Positions 33,446 through 41,913 of a DNA stretch of 45,069 nt are shown piece by piece. Every line of letters starts with the position of its first letter. The first letter of the stretch is position 1. Origin of the DNA: Corallococcus sicarius (GTDB lineage Bacteria; Myxococcota; Myxococcia; Myxococcales; Myxococcaceae); NCBI RefSeq assembly GCF_003611735.1, contig NZ_RAWG01000042.1, positions 1 to 45,069 of the forward strand, given 5' to 3'. Position numbers and translations under genes: made by a program. Under the pieces are notes generated by a model. It ran no database searches. It was not told the origin of the DNA and worked only from the letters and a program-made list of their open reading frames with translations.

Positions 33446-34999
33446 ATGACTCCTGGAATGAACCCCGCTCCTGCCTCCGCGCGACGCGCCCTGCTCCTGC
33501 TGGCCCTGGGACTGGCGGCCTGCGGCAGCAAGGACGTGCGCCCCGACGACGCCAACCCCGACGACGTCAACCCGGACGACTCTGGCGCGTTGGACGTCTG
33601 CGCCACGGGCCTGCCGGGGACGGACCCGGCCAGCGGGACGTGCGCGCCGGTGCGGTTGCAGTGTGCCCAGGACCTGGGCGGCTTCAAGACGGACCGCTAC
33701 GTCTGGCGCGACCACGCGTGCCGCCTGCGTTCCGTGTCGCTGGTGCGCAACGACGCGGCGGATCCGGCCGGTTGGAATGGCGGCTACATCCGCCGCTACA
33801 CATACGAGGTCGCTGGCGCCCAGCGCACCTGCGACGGCCAGAACCCGCAGGTGCCCGGCTGGGGCATGGTGACCAGCCACCTGAAGGACGGCCAGCCGTG
33901 GGGCGCGTGGACCCAGGGCACGCGCGGCACCGGGCGCACCATCTTCAAGGGCGCCCACCACGCGCTGCACGAATTGAAGTGGCCGCTGTCATTGGATGGC
34001 AACGTGGTGCAGGTGACGGTGCAGTACCTCTTCGCCACCGGCCGCGACCACCCGCTCTACGCCATCACCCACGACGCGTCCGGCTTCCCCGCGGACCGGA
34101 TTGAGGCCGACGTGCGCTCGCCCTACGGCGACCTCGCCTTCGACGGCAACGCCAACGCGGACATCGCGGGCCTGGGCTGGGGTGACCGCTACCGCTTCGT
34201 CACGCTGGGCTCGCCGGTGAGGATGAACACCGGCTGGGACTACCGCGAACCCAACGTCGTCCCCTACACGCGCATGTGGACCGCCGCGCCGGACGCGGAG
34301 ATGGGCGTGGTGCAGACCCAGACGTGGCAGCAGAAGCCCGCGGGCGGCTACTGGCTGTATCCCGAGTGGGGCACGCGCCACGAGGCCGGCCCCATGCCGG
34401 CGGACTACAACTGGCCCTACCAGCTCAACCAGTACGAGCTGCCCTTCGTGACCAACTCCCACCGACTCGCGTGGGGCAGCAACTTCGGCGCGGTGGGCAA
34501 GCGGCAGTACCCCCGCCTGGGCGATGACGGCGTGATGCTCTCCGGCCACCCGTACCAGAGCTACTCCGTCTTCATGGTGCTGGGCACGCACGCGGCGAAC
34601 CCCGTGCTCTCGCTCGCGTCGGAGGTGGAGGCGTGGCAGGGCGTGAGGCTCTCCACCACCGAAGGCACCGTGCGCACGCGCGGCCCGGGGGGCGTGGGCC
34701 GCACGGACGAGGTGACGTACGACGTGGCGGGCTACAACCCCGTCTATGCGACGTGGGAGGTGAACGCCGCCTCCAACCGCGTGGCGCTGGCGTTCGACAC
34801 CGCGGGGCGCACGCTCGTGCACCCGATGCTGGTGGTGCGTGACTACACCGCCACGGGCGCGCCCGGCGCCGTCACGTTGAACGGGCAGAAGCTCACCGCG
34901 AACACGGACTACTTCGCGTCGGTGGACACCGCCGGCAAGGCGCTCTGGCTCACCCTGCAGCGCGACCTGAAGGGCGCTGTCACGCTGCGGGTGGAGTGA
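33446..34999 (+). CDS. Large secreted lipoprotein of unknown function
   Basis: The 517-residue protein starts with a lipoprotein signal peptide ending GLAACGSK (lipobox Cys about residue 27), then a tether of PDD triplets (RPDDANPDDVNPDDSG). Four Cys in the next 80 residues could form disulfides. The body is rich in aromatic residues and beta-strand, with repeated YP/WG motifs (YWLYPEWGTRHE, LPFVTNSHRLAWGS), consistent with a carbohydrate-binding or lyase-like beta domain, but I do not recognise the family. The C-terminal 110 residues resemble an immunoglobulin-like sandwich (VVRDYTATGAPGAVTLNG). It should sit on the cell surface. The ATG at 33458 is an alternative start. Confidence 0.82.
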   Translation: MTPGMNPAPASARRALLLLALGLAACGSKDVRPDDANPDDVNPDDSGALDVCATGLPGTDPASGTCAPVRLQCAQDLGGFKTDRYVWRDHACRLRSVSLVRNDAADPAGWNGGYIRRYTYEVAGAQRTCDGQNPQVPGWGMVTSHLKDGQPWGAWTQGTRGTGRTIFKGAHHALHELKWPLSLDGNVVQVTVQYLFATGRDHPLYAITHDASGFPADRIEADVRSPYGDLAFDGNANADIAGLGWGDRYRFVTLGSPVRMNTGWDYREPNVVPYTRMWTAAPDAEMGVVQTQTWQQKPAGGYWLYPEWGTRHEAGPMPADYNWPYQLNQYELPFVTNSHRLAWGSNFGAVGKRQYPRLGDDGVMLSGHPYQSYSVFMVLGTHAANPVLSLASEVEAWQGVRLSTTEGTVRTRGPGGVGRTDEVTYDVAGYNPVYATWEVNAASNRVALAFDTAGRTLVHPMLVVRDYTATGAPGAVTLNGQKLTANTDYFASVDTAGKALWLTLQRDLKGAVTLRVE

Positions 35000-35016
35000 C
35001 CGCCAAAGGCAAGACA

Positions 35017-35045
35017 GGCCCCTTGCACACGAGGTGCGAGGGGCC
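35017..35045. terminator. Bidirectional terminator between convergent lipoprotein genes
   Basis: GGCCCCTTGCAC and GTGCGAGGGGCC form a 12-bp stem with one G-T pair and a 5-nt loop. It lies 17 nt after one stop and 44 nt before the other, and CTTGTT follows shortly on the plus strand. Confidence 0.6.
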
Positions 35046-35089
35046 CGTCCTGCTTGTTCCAGCGGTTCATGACGTCAGCGACGGGCGCG

Positions 35090-35794
35090 TCAGTCCACGG
35101 AGCCGCTGCCACCGAAGGCCTGGGGGGCCTGCGAGCGCAGCTGCTCCCACTGGGCGCGGGCCTGCTGCTCGGTGCGCATCTGCTCGTCCACGCGGCGGCG
35201 CGCGTCCTCCACGTCCCGCTTGGAGTCGGCGATGGCGGACAGGAAGTTCGATTCGGACATGTCCTTGGCGCGCACGTCGCCGGACTGCTCCAGCGCCTTG
35301 TACTCGGCCAGGTTCAGCTCCGACTCCGCCGCCTTCAGCTCGGCGTCGCGCAGGTCCTTCTCCGCCTTGAGCGTGTCCGTCTTGCGCTCATGCCAGGCGA
35401 CCTGGGCCTCGGCCGCGGCGCGTCCCGCCTCCGCGCCCTGGAGCCTCGACCTCGCCTGCGCGATGGGGCTCGACTGGCCGGTGGCCTCCGCGGCCTGCAC
35501 GGCGGCCTGCTCCGCCTCCACGCGGCTGCGTGCGGCGTCCCCGTTGCGGCGGGAGACGTCCGCGGCGCGCTCCGCGTCACGCACGGCCACCTCGGCCCGC
35601 GTCACGTTGTCAGCGGCCTTGGTGCGGGCCTGCTGGGCCTCCCGCACGTCCCCCAGCTGATCCTCGGGGATCCGGGCCATCATCTTGTCGTCCACCTGCG
35701 TGGCCTTGGAACCTCCGCAGCCCGCGAGGAATACCAGCGATGCCCCCATCGCCACGCCCGTCACCCAATGACGCTTCGTCCTGTTCTGGATCAT
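35090..35794 (-). CDS. Coiled-coil lipoprotein
   Basis: The 234-residue protein has a lipoprotein signal peptide ending FLAGCGGSK. The mature part is nearly all Ala/Glu/Arg/Gln-rich heptads (EAQQARTKAADNVTRAEV, AEQAAVQAAEATG), that is, a long coiled coil. It resembles DUF4398-type outer-membrane lipoproteins that keep envelope layers apart or organise partners. GGGAGG lies 8 nt before the ATG at 35794. It is convergent with the large lipoprotein gene and divergent from another lipoprotein gene; nothing indicates a shared operon. Confidence 0.85.
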   Translation of the reverse strand: MIQNRTKRHWVTGVAMGASLVFLAGCGGSKATQVDDKMMARIPEDQLGDVREAQQARTKAADNVTRAEVAVRDAERAADVSRRNGDAARSRVEAEQAAVQAAEATGQSSPIAQARSRLQGAEAGRAAAEAQVAWHERKTDTLKAEKDLRDAELKAAESELNLAEYKALEQSGDVRAKDMSESNFLSAIADSKRDVEDARRRVDEQMRTEQQARAQWEQLRSQAPQAFGGSGSVD

Positions 35795-36017
35795 GCTTTG
35801 GACCTCCCGTACGCAGATGACTTTGGGAGAAGCTAGGCACTGTCGGACCCAGGGACAGGCATTCCGGACGCTCCAGGTGCCCCATTCCCCGCTGGGAGTG
35901 CAGCTCCCGAATGAACCTGCCTGGGGGGTAGGCAGGCGTTGCCCGGTCCCGGAGCCCTTTCTGGAAAAAGCCATGTCCCAACCTGGCGGGCGAGCGTGTC
36001 TCAACCGCGCGCGGTCG

Positions 36018-36608
36018 ATGCGCCACCAGGGAGGGAACTTGAAGCGAGCCGGATGGGGAGTCGTGTTGGGAATGAGCTGTGCGCTGCTGGGCGCGGCCTG
36101 TCAGCCGGAGGGGGACACCGGGCCGGACGGCGAGCTGGGCGAGGACTCCGTGAAGATGCGCATCTCGCTGCAGGGGGATGCGTGCGGCGTCGTGAGCGCG
36201 GATGCCACCGTGTCCGCTCCGGACTTCATGCCCATCGGGCCCGAGCCCCTCTTCGTGCAGAACGGCTACATCGAGGGCGGCATCCAGGACGTCCCGGCCG
36301 GGCGGCAGCGGCTGGTGGACGTGCGGGCCTACAACACCGCGGGGCTGGTGGTGTACGCGGGCAGCGCGTTCGTGGATGTGTATGACGGGCCGGTGTCGTA
36401 CGCGCAGCTCACGCTGAAGCGCAACCCGCACAACTGCCCGGGCACGGGGACGGGGGACATCTACATCATCGGTGTGTTGGAGGGCCGCCCTGGAGAGATT
36501 GACGGCGGGGCGTATGACGCGGGTCCTGGCCCTGGTTGGGATGCGGGCTCCGGCTGGGATGCGGGCCCGGGTCCATCCTACGACGCAGGCTACGCGCCCC
36601 GGCCGTAG
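36018..36608 (+). CDS. Small lipoprotein with C-terminal DAG repeats
   Basis: The approximately 196-residue protein has a lipoprotein signal peptide ending LLGAACQPE and a beta-rich domain (MRISLQGDACGV, GGIQDVPAGRQRLVDVRAYN, VVYAGSAFVDVYDG) like carboxypeptidase-regulatory or SdrD-type folds. The tail has four (W/Y)DAG units (PGWDAGSGWDAGPGPSYDAG). The function is not known. The start is ambiguous: ATG at 36018 without a ribosome site, or TTG at 36039 with GGGAGGG 3 nt upstream. The last 19 bp overlap the end of the convergent oxygenase gene. Confidence 0.75.
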   Translation: MRHQGGNLKRAGWGVVLGMSCALLGAACQPEGDTGPDGELGEDSVKMRISLQGDACGVVSADATVSAPDFMPIGPEPLFVQNGYIEGGIQDVPAGRQRLVDVRAYNTAGLVVYAGSAFVDVYDGPVSYAQLTLKRNPHNCPGTGTGDIYIIGVLEGRPGEIDGGAYDAGPGPGWDAGSGWDAGPGPSYDAGYAPRP

Positions 36609-37192
36609 AACCAGGCGGTGAGGGCGAGGCGGGTCGCGTGCGAGGGCAGCACCTCGTGCTCCAGCCGCTCGCTCAGGAACACCACGAGCCGGTCCAGCAC
36701 CGGCGCCACGTCCACCGGGTCGCCGGGGTCCTCGGGATGGAGGCGCAGCATGCCGCCGTCCGGGGGCGTCCAGCCGGCGTTGGCGTACCAGATGGCGGTG
36801 AGCCGCCGGTTGGACTGTCCGGGGAACGCGTCGCGGTGCCGCGCGTAGTGCGCACCGCCGCCGGGGTAGCAGGCGAGCTGCACGTCGAAGCGCCCCAGGC
36901 CCAGGTACGCGGCGGAGGACACCGCGTCGCCGAGCTCGCGGAAGTGGTGCCACAGGGTCTCCAGCGCGGGGTCCGCGCCGGGCAGCACCCATTCGATGTG
37001 GTCGCCCCGCACGGAGGTATCGAGCGAGTGGTCCGCGCCGCGCCGGATGCCCGCGGGCCGGAGCACGCCCGCCTCCACGCGAGCGAGCGCCGCGTCTCGC
37101 ACCGCGAGGGCCTGGGGTTCGCCGAGGAAGGCGTCGCGCAGGAAGTATCCATGCGAGCCCAGGGCCTCCACCTCCGCGTCCGTCAGGTCCAT
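36590..37192 (-). CDS. 2-oxoglutarate/Fe(II)-dependent oxygenase, prolyl-4-hydroxylase-like
   Basis: The 200-residue protein has the double-stranded beta-helix ligand set. HYARHRDAF supplies the His-x-Asp, and LERLEHEVLPSHATRLALTAWF supplies the distal His and the Arg that binds 2-oxoglutarate. The best match is to the PHD/EGL-9-like prolyl hydroxylase group. The target protein is unknown. The start at 37192 has GGAGG 5 nt upstream; in-frame sequence to 37339 lacks domain character. It is divergent from the DUF4230 gene and overlaps the end of the convergent lipoprotein gene. Confidence 0.86.
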   Translation of the reverse strand: MDLTDAEVEALGSHGYFLRDAFLGEPQALAVRDAALARVEAGVLRPAGIRRGADHSLDTSVRGDHIEWVLPGADPALETLWHHFRELGDAVSSAAYLGLGRFDVQLACYPGGGAHYARHRDAFPGQSNRRLTAIWYANAGWTPPDGGMLRLHPEDPGDPVDVAPVLDRLVVFLSERLEHEVLPSHATRLALTAWFYGRGA

Positions 37193-37261
37193 CCCGCCTC
37201 CAAAGCCCGCCAGGAACTCAGGCGACACGCTGCCCCAGGACGCCGGTGCAAAGGAAGCGGG

Positions 37262-37267
37262 TAGACT
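37262..37267 (+). promoter_or_regulatory. -10-like hexamer next to the DUF4230 start
   Basis: TAGACT ends 8 nt before the ATG at 37276, in the gap to the divergent oxygenase gene. This placement predicts a leaderless transcript. The -35 region is weak. Confidence 0.4.
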
Positions 37268-37275
37268 GCCGGGCC

Positions 37276-37890
37276 ATGGCGAACCTCTCGCGAGTCCTCT
37301 CCGTCCTCGCCGCCGCCGCGGTCGGCGCGCTGGTCGCATGGGTGCTGCTGCGCCCGGCCGCTCCGAAGCTGCCGGACAGCGCCACGGTGGTGGAGCAGAT
37401 GCGGGAGGTGGCGAGGCTGGAGACGCTGGATGTGGCCCTCTACAAGAAGGTCACCTTCACGCCGGAGCCGGCGGCCACTGATGCGCTGTGGAAGGACGTG
37501 CTGCTCTGGGCGAGCTACACGCTGCAGAACCCGCACGGGCGCGCCATCGTGTTCGCGGATGCGCACCTGGGCTTCGACTTCCAGCGCTTCGACGCAAGCC
37601 ACCTGCACGCCTCGGGAACGCGGGTGGACGTGCTCCTGCCGCCCATGGAGGTGAGGGTGGCGCTGCGGCCGGGGGAGACGGAGATCATCGACTCCAACCT
37701 GGACAGCGCGCAGACGGCGCAGTTGCTGGAGAAGGCCCGTCTCGCCTTCGAGCAAGAGGTGCGGCAGGACACGCGGCTGCAGGAGAAGGCGCGCCAGTCC
37801 GCGGAGCGCGCCCTGCGGGGACTGCTGCTCACGCTGGGCTTCCGCGAGGTGCGCTTCGTGGACACGCTGCCGTTGGGCGCGGCGGGCTGA
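37276..37890 (+). CDS. DUF4230 membrane-anchored protein
   Basis: The 204-residue protein has an N-terminal anchor (VLSVLAAAAVGALVAWVLL) and a DUF4230 domain: SATVVEQMREVARLETLDV, a central VRVALRPGETEIIDSNLDS, and a C-terminal amphipathic helix with ARQSAERALRGLLLTLGF. Members are of unknown function, probably facing the periplasm. No ribosome site precedes the ATG; instead a TAGACT lies 8 nt upstream. The macro-domain gene follows 21 nt downstream, so co-transcription is likely. Confidence 0.86.
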   Translation: MANLSRVLSVLAAAAVGALVAWVLLRPAAPKLPDSATVVEQMREVARLETLDVALYKKVTFTPEPAATDALWKDVLLWASYTLQNPHGRAIVFADAHLGFDFQRFDASHLHASGTRVDVLLPPMEVRVALRPGETEIIDSNLDSAQTAQLLEKARLAFEQEVRQDTRLQEKARQSAERALRGLLLTLGFREVRFVDTLPLGAAG

Positions 37891-37911
37891 GGCCTGCGAA
37901 AGGGCTTCGCG

Positions 37912-38421
37912 ATGACGGCTCGATGGGAGTTGGTGCAGGGCGACCTCACGCAGGTGAAGGCCGACGCCATCGTGAACGCAGCCAACTCCGCGCTGTCCGG
38001 AGGCGGTGGTGTGGACGGGGCCATCCACCGGGCGGCGGGGCCGGAGCTGCTCGCGGAGTGCCGCCCCCTGGGCCGCTGTCCCTTTGGAGAGGCCCGCATC
38101 ACCCGAGGCTACCGTCTGCCAGCGGCCCACGTCATCCATGCCGTGGGGCCCGTGTGGCAGGGCGGAACCCACGACGAGGACGCGGTGCTCGCCGCGTGCT
38201 ACCGGAACGTCTTCGTCCTCATGGAGCAGCACGGCCTGCGCACCGTGGCCTTCCCCTCCATCTCCACCGGGGCCTACGGCTTCCCCATTGAACGGGCCGC
38301 CCGGATCGCGCTGAAGGAGATTCTCGCCGCCCTGGAGCGTCTGCCTTCACTCCAGCGGGTCACGGTGGTGCTCCACAGTGAGAGGGATTTGAAGGTGTAC
38401 CAGCGGGCACTCGAATCCTGA
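37912..38421 (+). CDS. Macro-domain O-acetyl-ADP-ribose deacetylase (YmdB-like)
   Basis: The 169-residue macro domain begins LVQGDLTQVKADAIVNAANS, followed by GGGGVDGAIHRAAGP with the catalytic Asp. Loop 2 is FPSISTGAYGFP. This is the MacroD/YmdB class that hydrolyses O-acetyl-ADP-ribose and mono-ADP-ribose. The length is that of a single domain. It may reverse ADP-ribosylation in the cytoplasm, but no ADP-ribosyltransferase or sirtuin is seen in the window. The ATG at 37912 has only a weak purine run upstream (GAAAGG). Confidence 0.94.
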   Translation: MTARWELVQGDLTQVKADAIVNAANSALSGGGGVDGAIHRAAGPELLAECRPLGRCPFGEARITRGYRLPAAHVIHAVGPVWQGGTHDEDAVLAACYRNVFVLMEQHGLRTVAFPSISTGAYGFPIERAARIALKEILAALERLPSLQRVTVVLHSERDLKVYQRALES

Positions 38422-38431
38422 GCGCAGGACT

Positions 38432-39685
38432 TCACTCCGACCGCAGTCCTTCCCCGTCCATCAGCAACAGGCCGGGGACCCCATCCGGCGCATGTCCCAA
38501 CGCGGTGAGCATCTGCACCGAATCCGCGTCCGACGCCCGGCACAGCAGCGCCACCTCGCGCCGGCCCAGGCTCACGCGCAGGCGTCCACCGCCCGTGGCG
38601 GCATCGAGCCACCGACGCTGCGACTTCGTGAGCAGCCGCGCTCCGTCGTACCCGTCGCCGCCCGTCACGGCCCAGACGCCGGAGAAGGCTTCGGCCAGTC
38701 GCACCTCGCCCTGGTCGATGACGACGGGCCGCACGTCGGCGGGATGCGCCTCCAGGTTGCGCCACGCCGCCGCGTCCACGGCTTCGAGCGTGAGCGCTGA
38801 ATCCACCAGCGCGCTGGCGGGCAGGTAGCGCACGAACTCCGCGTCCTCCAGCACGTAGAAGACCTCCAGCCCCGCTGGCCCCGGCCGGAACAGCGCGCCC
38901 TGGGTTCCCGCCACGAATCCCGCCGGCCTGAGCACGGGCCGCAGCGACTCCAGCGCCACGCCTGTCGGACCCACGCCCGAGGACAGGCCCCCCAGGCGCG
39001 CCGCCAGCGCCTCCGCATGCGCGGTGAGCCCCGAGGGCCCGGGGGCCTCGCGATACGCCGCATACAGCGAGCCCACGTCCACGCGCCCCACGCCGCCCGA
39101 CGCCAGCTTCACCAGCAGGTCCTTGCCCTGGCGTCGGAAGGTCACGCCCGCGCGGCCCAACGCGGCGGTGAGCGCGGCGGTGAACTCCGGGCGCAGCACC
39201 TGCTCCTGCGGCGCGGGAGACGGTGGCAGGTCCGCGGCCTCCAGCTCCGCGCGCAGCAGCTTCGCCTCCGCGTCGAAGGGGTCGCGCTCCACGGCCTCCG
39301 CCACGTAGGCCCGGGCGCGTGCGGCCTCACCCTGTCGCAGCGCGAGCACCGCGAGCACCTTGAGGACCTCCGGGTCACCGGGGTTCAGGACCAGCGCCTC
39401 GCGCAGCTCGCCTTCCGCGTCGCGGTGCCGCTCCAGCCCCAGCAATGCGCGCGCGAGCCCCAGTCGCACCTGGAGGTCCTCCGGGAAGTCGCGCCGCAGG
39501 GCCTGCATCAGCGGCAGGGCTTCACGCTCGGCGTCGGCGTTGACCAGCGCATGCGCCACGGCGAGGCGCAGCGTGGGGCCGGGGCTCGATGCGGCCTCGG
39601 CGCGCAGCGCGGCCAGCTCCGCGTCGCTGAGCGCGTCTCCCGCCTCCACCTTGCGGCGCAGGCGCTCCAGTTCCGCCAGGGGCAT
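38432..39685 (-). CDS. TPR protein with uncharacterised C-terminal domain
   Basis: The 417-residue soluble protein has TPR-like helical pairs over residues 1-150 (RLAVAHALVNADAEREAL, VRLGLARALLGLERHRDAEG, VLKVLAVLALRQGEAARA). A separate alpha/beta part follows, with GVTFRRQGKDLLVKLASGG and FYVLEDAEFVRYLPAS, which is weakly reminiscent of DUF1444-like domains. It starts 14 nt after the sensor-kinase stop, so the two are probably one operon and the TPR protein may be its partner. The ATG at 39685 is preceded by an in-frame GTG at 39688, 8 nt after a TAGAGT that includes the kinase stop. Confidence 0.78.
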   Translation of the reverse strand: MPLAELERLRRKVEAGDALSDAELAALRAEAASSPGPTLRLAVAHALVNADAEREALPLMQALRRDFPEDLQVRLGLARALLGLERHRDAEGELREALVLNPGDPEVLKVLAVLALRQGEAARARAYVAEAVERDPFDAEAKLLRAELEAADLPPSPAPQEQVLRPEFTAALTAALGRAGVTFRRQGKDLLVKLASGGVGRVDVGSLYAAYREAPGPSGLTAHAEALAARLGGLSSGVGPTGVALESLRPVLRPAGFVAGTQGALFRPGPAGLEVFYVLEDAEFVRYLPASALVDSALTLEAVDAAAWRNLEAHPADVRPVVIDQGEVRLAEAFSGVWAVTGGDGYDGARLLTKSQRRWLDAATGGGRLRVSLGRREVALLCRASDADSVQMLTALGHAPDGVPGLLLMDGEGLRSE

Positions 39686-39699
39686 CACGCGCGGGGACT

Positions 39700-41781
39700 C
39701 TAGTGGCCTCCACCCGGAGCGCCCAGCCCTTCGGCGGGCGCTTCCTCACCCCGGGTCTGCGCGAGGAACTCGTCCAGCGCTCCCACGTCGATGGGCTTGC
39801 GGAACACCGCGTCCACCAACGCCAGGCTCGCGCGGTTCTGCCCGCGCACGTCCATCCCGGTGACGATGGCCAGCAGGGTCTGGGGCGAGCGCTGCCGCAG
39901 CTCGCGCGCCAGCTCCCAGCCGGTCATCTCCGGCATCACCGCGTCCAGGAGCGCCGCATCGAACGGATGCTTCTCCCAGATGCGCAGCGCCAACTCCGGG
40001 CTGTGCGCCACCTGCACGTCGTAGCCCTCCTCGCCCAGGACCTCGGCCATCATCCGCGCGTTGTCCAGGTCGTCGTCCACCACCAGCACGCGGCGCGCGG
40101 GCCGCGTCAGGCGCGGCACGCCTCCCGGGGCCATCCGCACCGGCGCCTGGGCGTCAGCGATGCCTGCCGCCGTGTCGCTGTAGCGCGGCAGCCGCACGAC
40201 GAAGCTCGCGCCCGGGCCGTCGCGCCGGTTCTCCACCGTCAGCTCCCCGCCCCAGCGCTGCACCTGCGTGCGCGCCACCGCCAGGAACAGCGAGAACTGG
40301 GGCGCGCCCGGGTCCCGGCGCAGCGGGTCGAACAAGCGCGCCAGCTCATCCACCGCGTAGGGCGGCCCGCCGTCCTCCAGCTTCAATGACAGCCATCCCT
40401 CCCCTTCCGGACGCGTGCGGACCTGGAGCATGCCGCCTCCCTCCATCCGGTCCCGCGCCGACAGCAACAGGTTGACGATGAGTTCGCGGAAGAAGCCCGC
40501 GTCTGCCTTCACACCCCACGGGAAGCCCAGGTCCAGCTCCGTGTGCACCGGGTGCTCGCGCTGCTCCAGCTCGCCTCGCGCCAGCTCCAGGGCCTCGCGC
40601 ACCGTCTGGTCCACCGGCACGTTGGCCAGGCGCTCCTCGGTGCGCTGCACGCCGAACTCCTGCAGCCGCGCGACCAGCTCGCCCACCTGGCGCACCGTCT
40701 TGTCCAGCGCCTCCACGTGCTCGGGTTTGTATTCGCGTTGCAGCAGCGTGATGCGCAGCCGCAGCACGTTGAGGAAGTTGTTGAGCGCGTGCGCGGCGCC
40801 GCTCGCCAGCTGCCCCAGCGCCTGCTGCCGCGTGCGCCGCAGGAGCTGTCCCTGGAGCCTGCGCACCTCGCCGTGGGCGCTCTCCAGCGCCTTGGTCTTC
40901 ACGGCCGCTTCGGTCCGGTCGCTGAAGGTCTGGATGACGCCGGCGAGGACATGGTCCTCCTCCCACACCGGCGTGGCGCTCATCTCCAGCGTGGCGTCGG
41001 TGCCGCCGGGACGCTCCACCACCATCATCACGCCGCGCACCGGGCCCTTCTCGCGCAGCGCGCGCAGGAACGGCATGTCCTGCACGCGGAAGGGTTCGCC
41101 CGTCGGGTGCCGGGCGTTGACCTGCGTGAGCACGGGTGACAGCGAGCCGGCGGCGCGCGCGCCCACCACCGCGCGCATGGGCACACCCATCAGGCGGCTC
41201 ACCGGCGGCGAGGCGAAGGACACCATGCCGTCCGTCTCCGCGAGGAGGATGCCCACCTCCACGTGGTTGAGCACAGACTCCATCACCGCGGCCTCGCGGA
41301 AGCGGACCTCCTCCGTCTTGAGGACGCGCGCGTAGGAGGCCTGCGCGGACGCATCCGCCTCCCACACCAGCTCCGACACCAGCTCCGCGACCTCCGCGTC
41401 GATGAGGCCCCCGTTGCGGCGCGCGTAGACGTACAGCAGCACCTCCTGGAGCGACTTGAACTCGCGCGTCAGGTCCTCGGGTTCGAAGTTCTGGTCGTAC
41501 CGGAACGCCCCGTGCGAGCGCACCACCTCCGGCCACAGCCGTATCGCGTCCTCGCCCCGGTCCCGGAGCAGGCGGGCAAGCTCTTCCAGCAGGTGGTTCA
41601 GGGGCGCCCGCAGGTCGCGGCCGGGCACCTCCACTTCATAGGTCTCCGCCCGCAGGCGCTTGGCCCACAGACGGGTGATGCGCTCGCCCTCGTCCGAGAG
41701 CAGGCCCGACAGTGCGGTGATGGCGGTATCGGAAGGCACGCTCAAGGGCGGACGATGCGCACTCTCCCTGCTCGCAGCCAC
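39700..41781 (-). CDS. Hybrid sensor kinase with degenerate ATPase domain and intact receiver
   Basis: The 693-residue protein has an RsbRD-like helical N-terminus (about 20-150, ITRLWAKRLRAETYEV), a PAS domain (about 165-290), a dimerisation helix with the His in GAAHALNNFLNVL, an ATPase-like domain and a receiver (about 555-675). The receiver is complete, with VVDDD, phospho-Asp in LLDAVMPEMTG, and FRKP. In the ATPase domain the Mg-binding Asn is Ser441 (NLLLSA), the G1 box reads DGGPP and the GxGLGL lid reads PQFSLFL. Kinase activity is doubtful. It may act as a phosphate sink or need a partner. The start is GTG at 41781. The TPR gene follows it. Confidence 0.88.
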   Translation of the reverse strand: MAASRESAHRPPLSVPSDTAITALSGLLSDEGERITRLWAKRLRAETYEVEVPGRDLRAPLNHLLEELARLLRDRGEDAIRLWPEVVRSHGAFRYDQNFEPEDLTREFKSLQEVLLYVYARRNGGLIDAEVAELVSELVWEADASAQASYARVLKTEEVRFREAAVMESVLNHVEVGILLAETDGMVSFASPPVSRLMGVPMRAVVGARAAGSLSPVLTQVNARHPTGEPFRVQDMPFLRALREKGPVRGVMMVVERPGGTDATLEMSATPVWEEDHVLAGVIQTFSDRTEAAVKTKALESAHGEVRRLQGQLLRRTRQQALGQLASGAAHALNNFLNVLRLRITLLQREYKPEHVEALDKTVRQVGELVARLQEFGVQRTEERLANVPVDQTVREALELARGELEQREHPVHTELDLGFPWGVKADAGFFRELIVNLLLSARDRMEGGGMLQVRTRPEGEGWLSLKLEDGGPPYAVDELARLFDPLRRDPGAPQFSLFLAVARTQVQRWGGELTVENRRDGPGASFVVRLPRYSDTAAGIADAQAPVRMAPGGVPRLTRPARRVLVVDDDLDNARMMAEVLGEEGYDVQVAHSPELALRIWEKHPFDAALLDAVMPEMTGWELARELRQRSPQTLLAIVTGMDVRGQNRASLALVDAVFRKPIDVGALDEFLAQTRGEEAPAEGLGAPGGGH

Positions 41782-41913
41782 CCGGCCCCCCTGGAGGGGT
41801 CGCGCGCCAGTGTCCAGCCCTGCACACCGCCGGGGCCACCAGGGGGCTTGAGCGCCTGGCTGGCCGGCTGCCCTGGCTGATGGCGCGGATCATCCCCACC
41901 TTCCCCGGCACGG

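Noticed and set aside
35610-36992. 460-codon minus-strand frame across two lipoprotein genes
   Set aside because: It crosses genes on both strands, has no domain and is compositionally aberrant.
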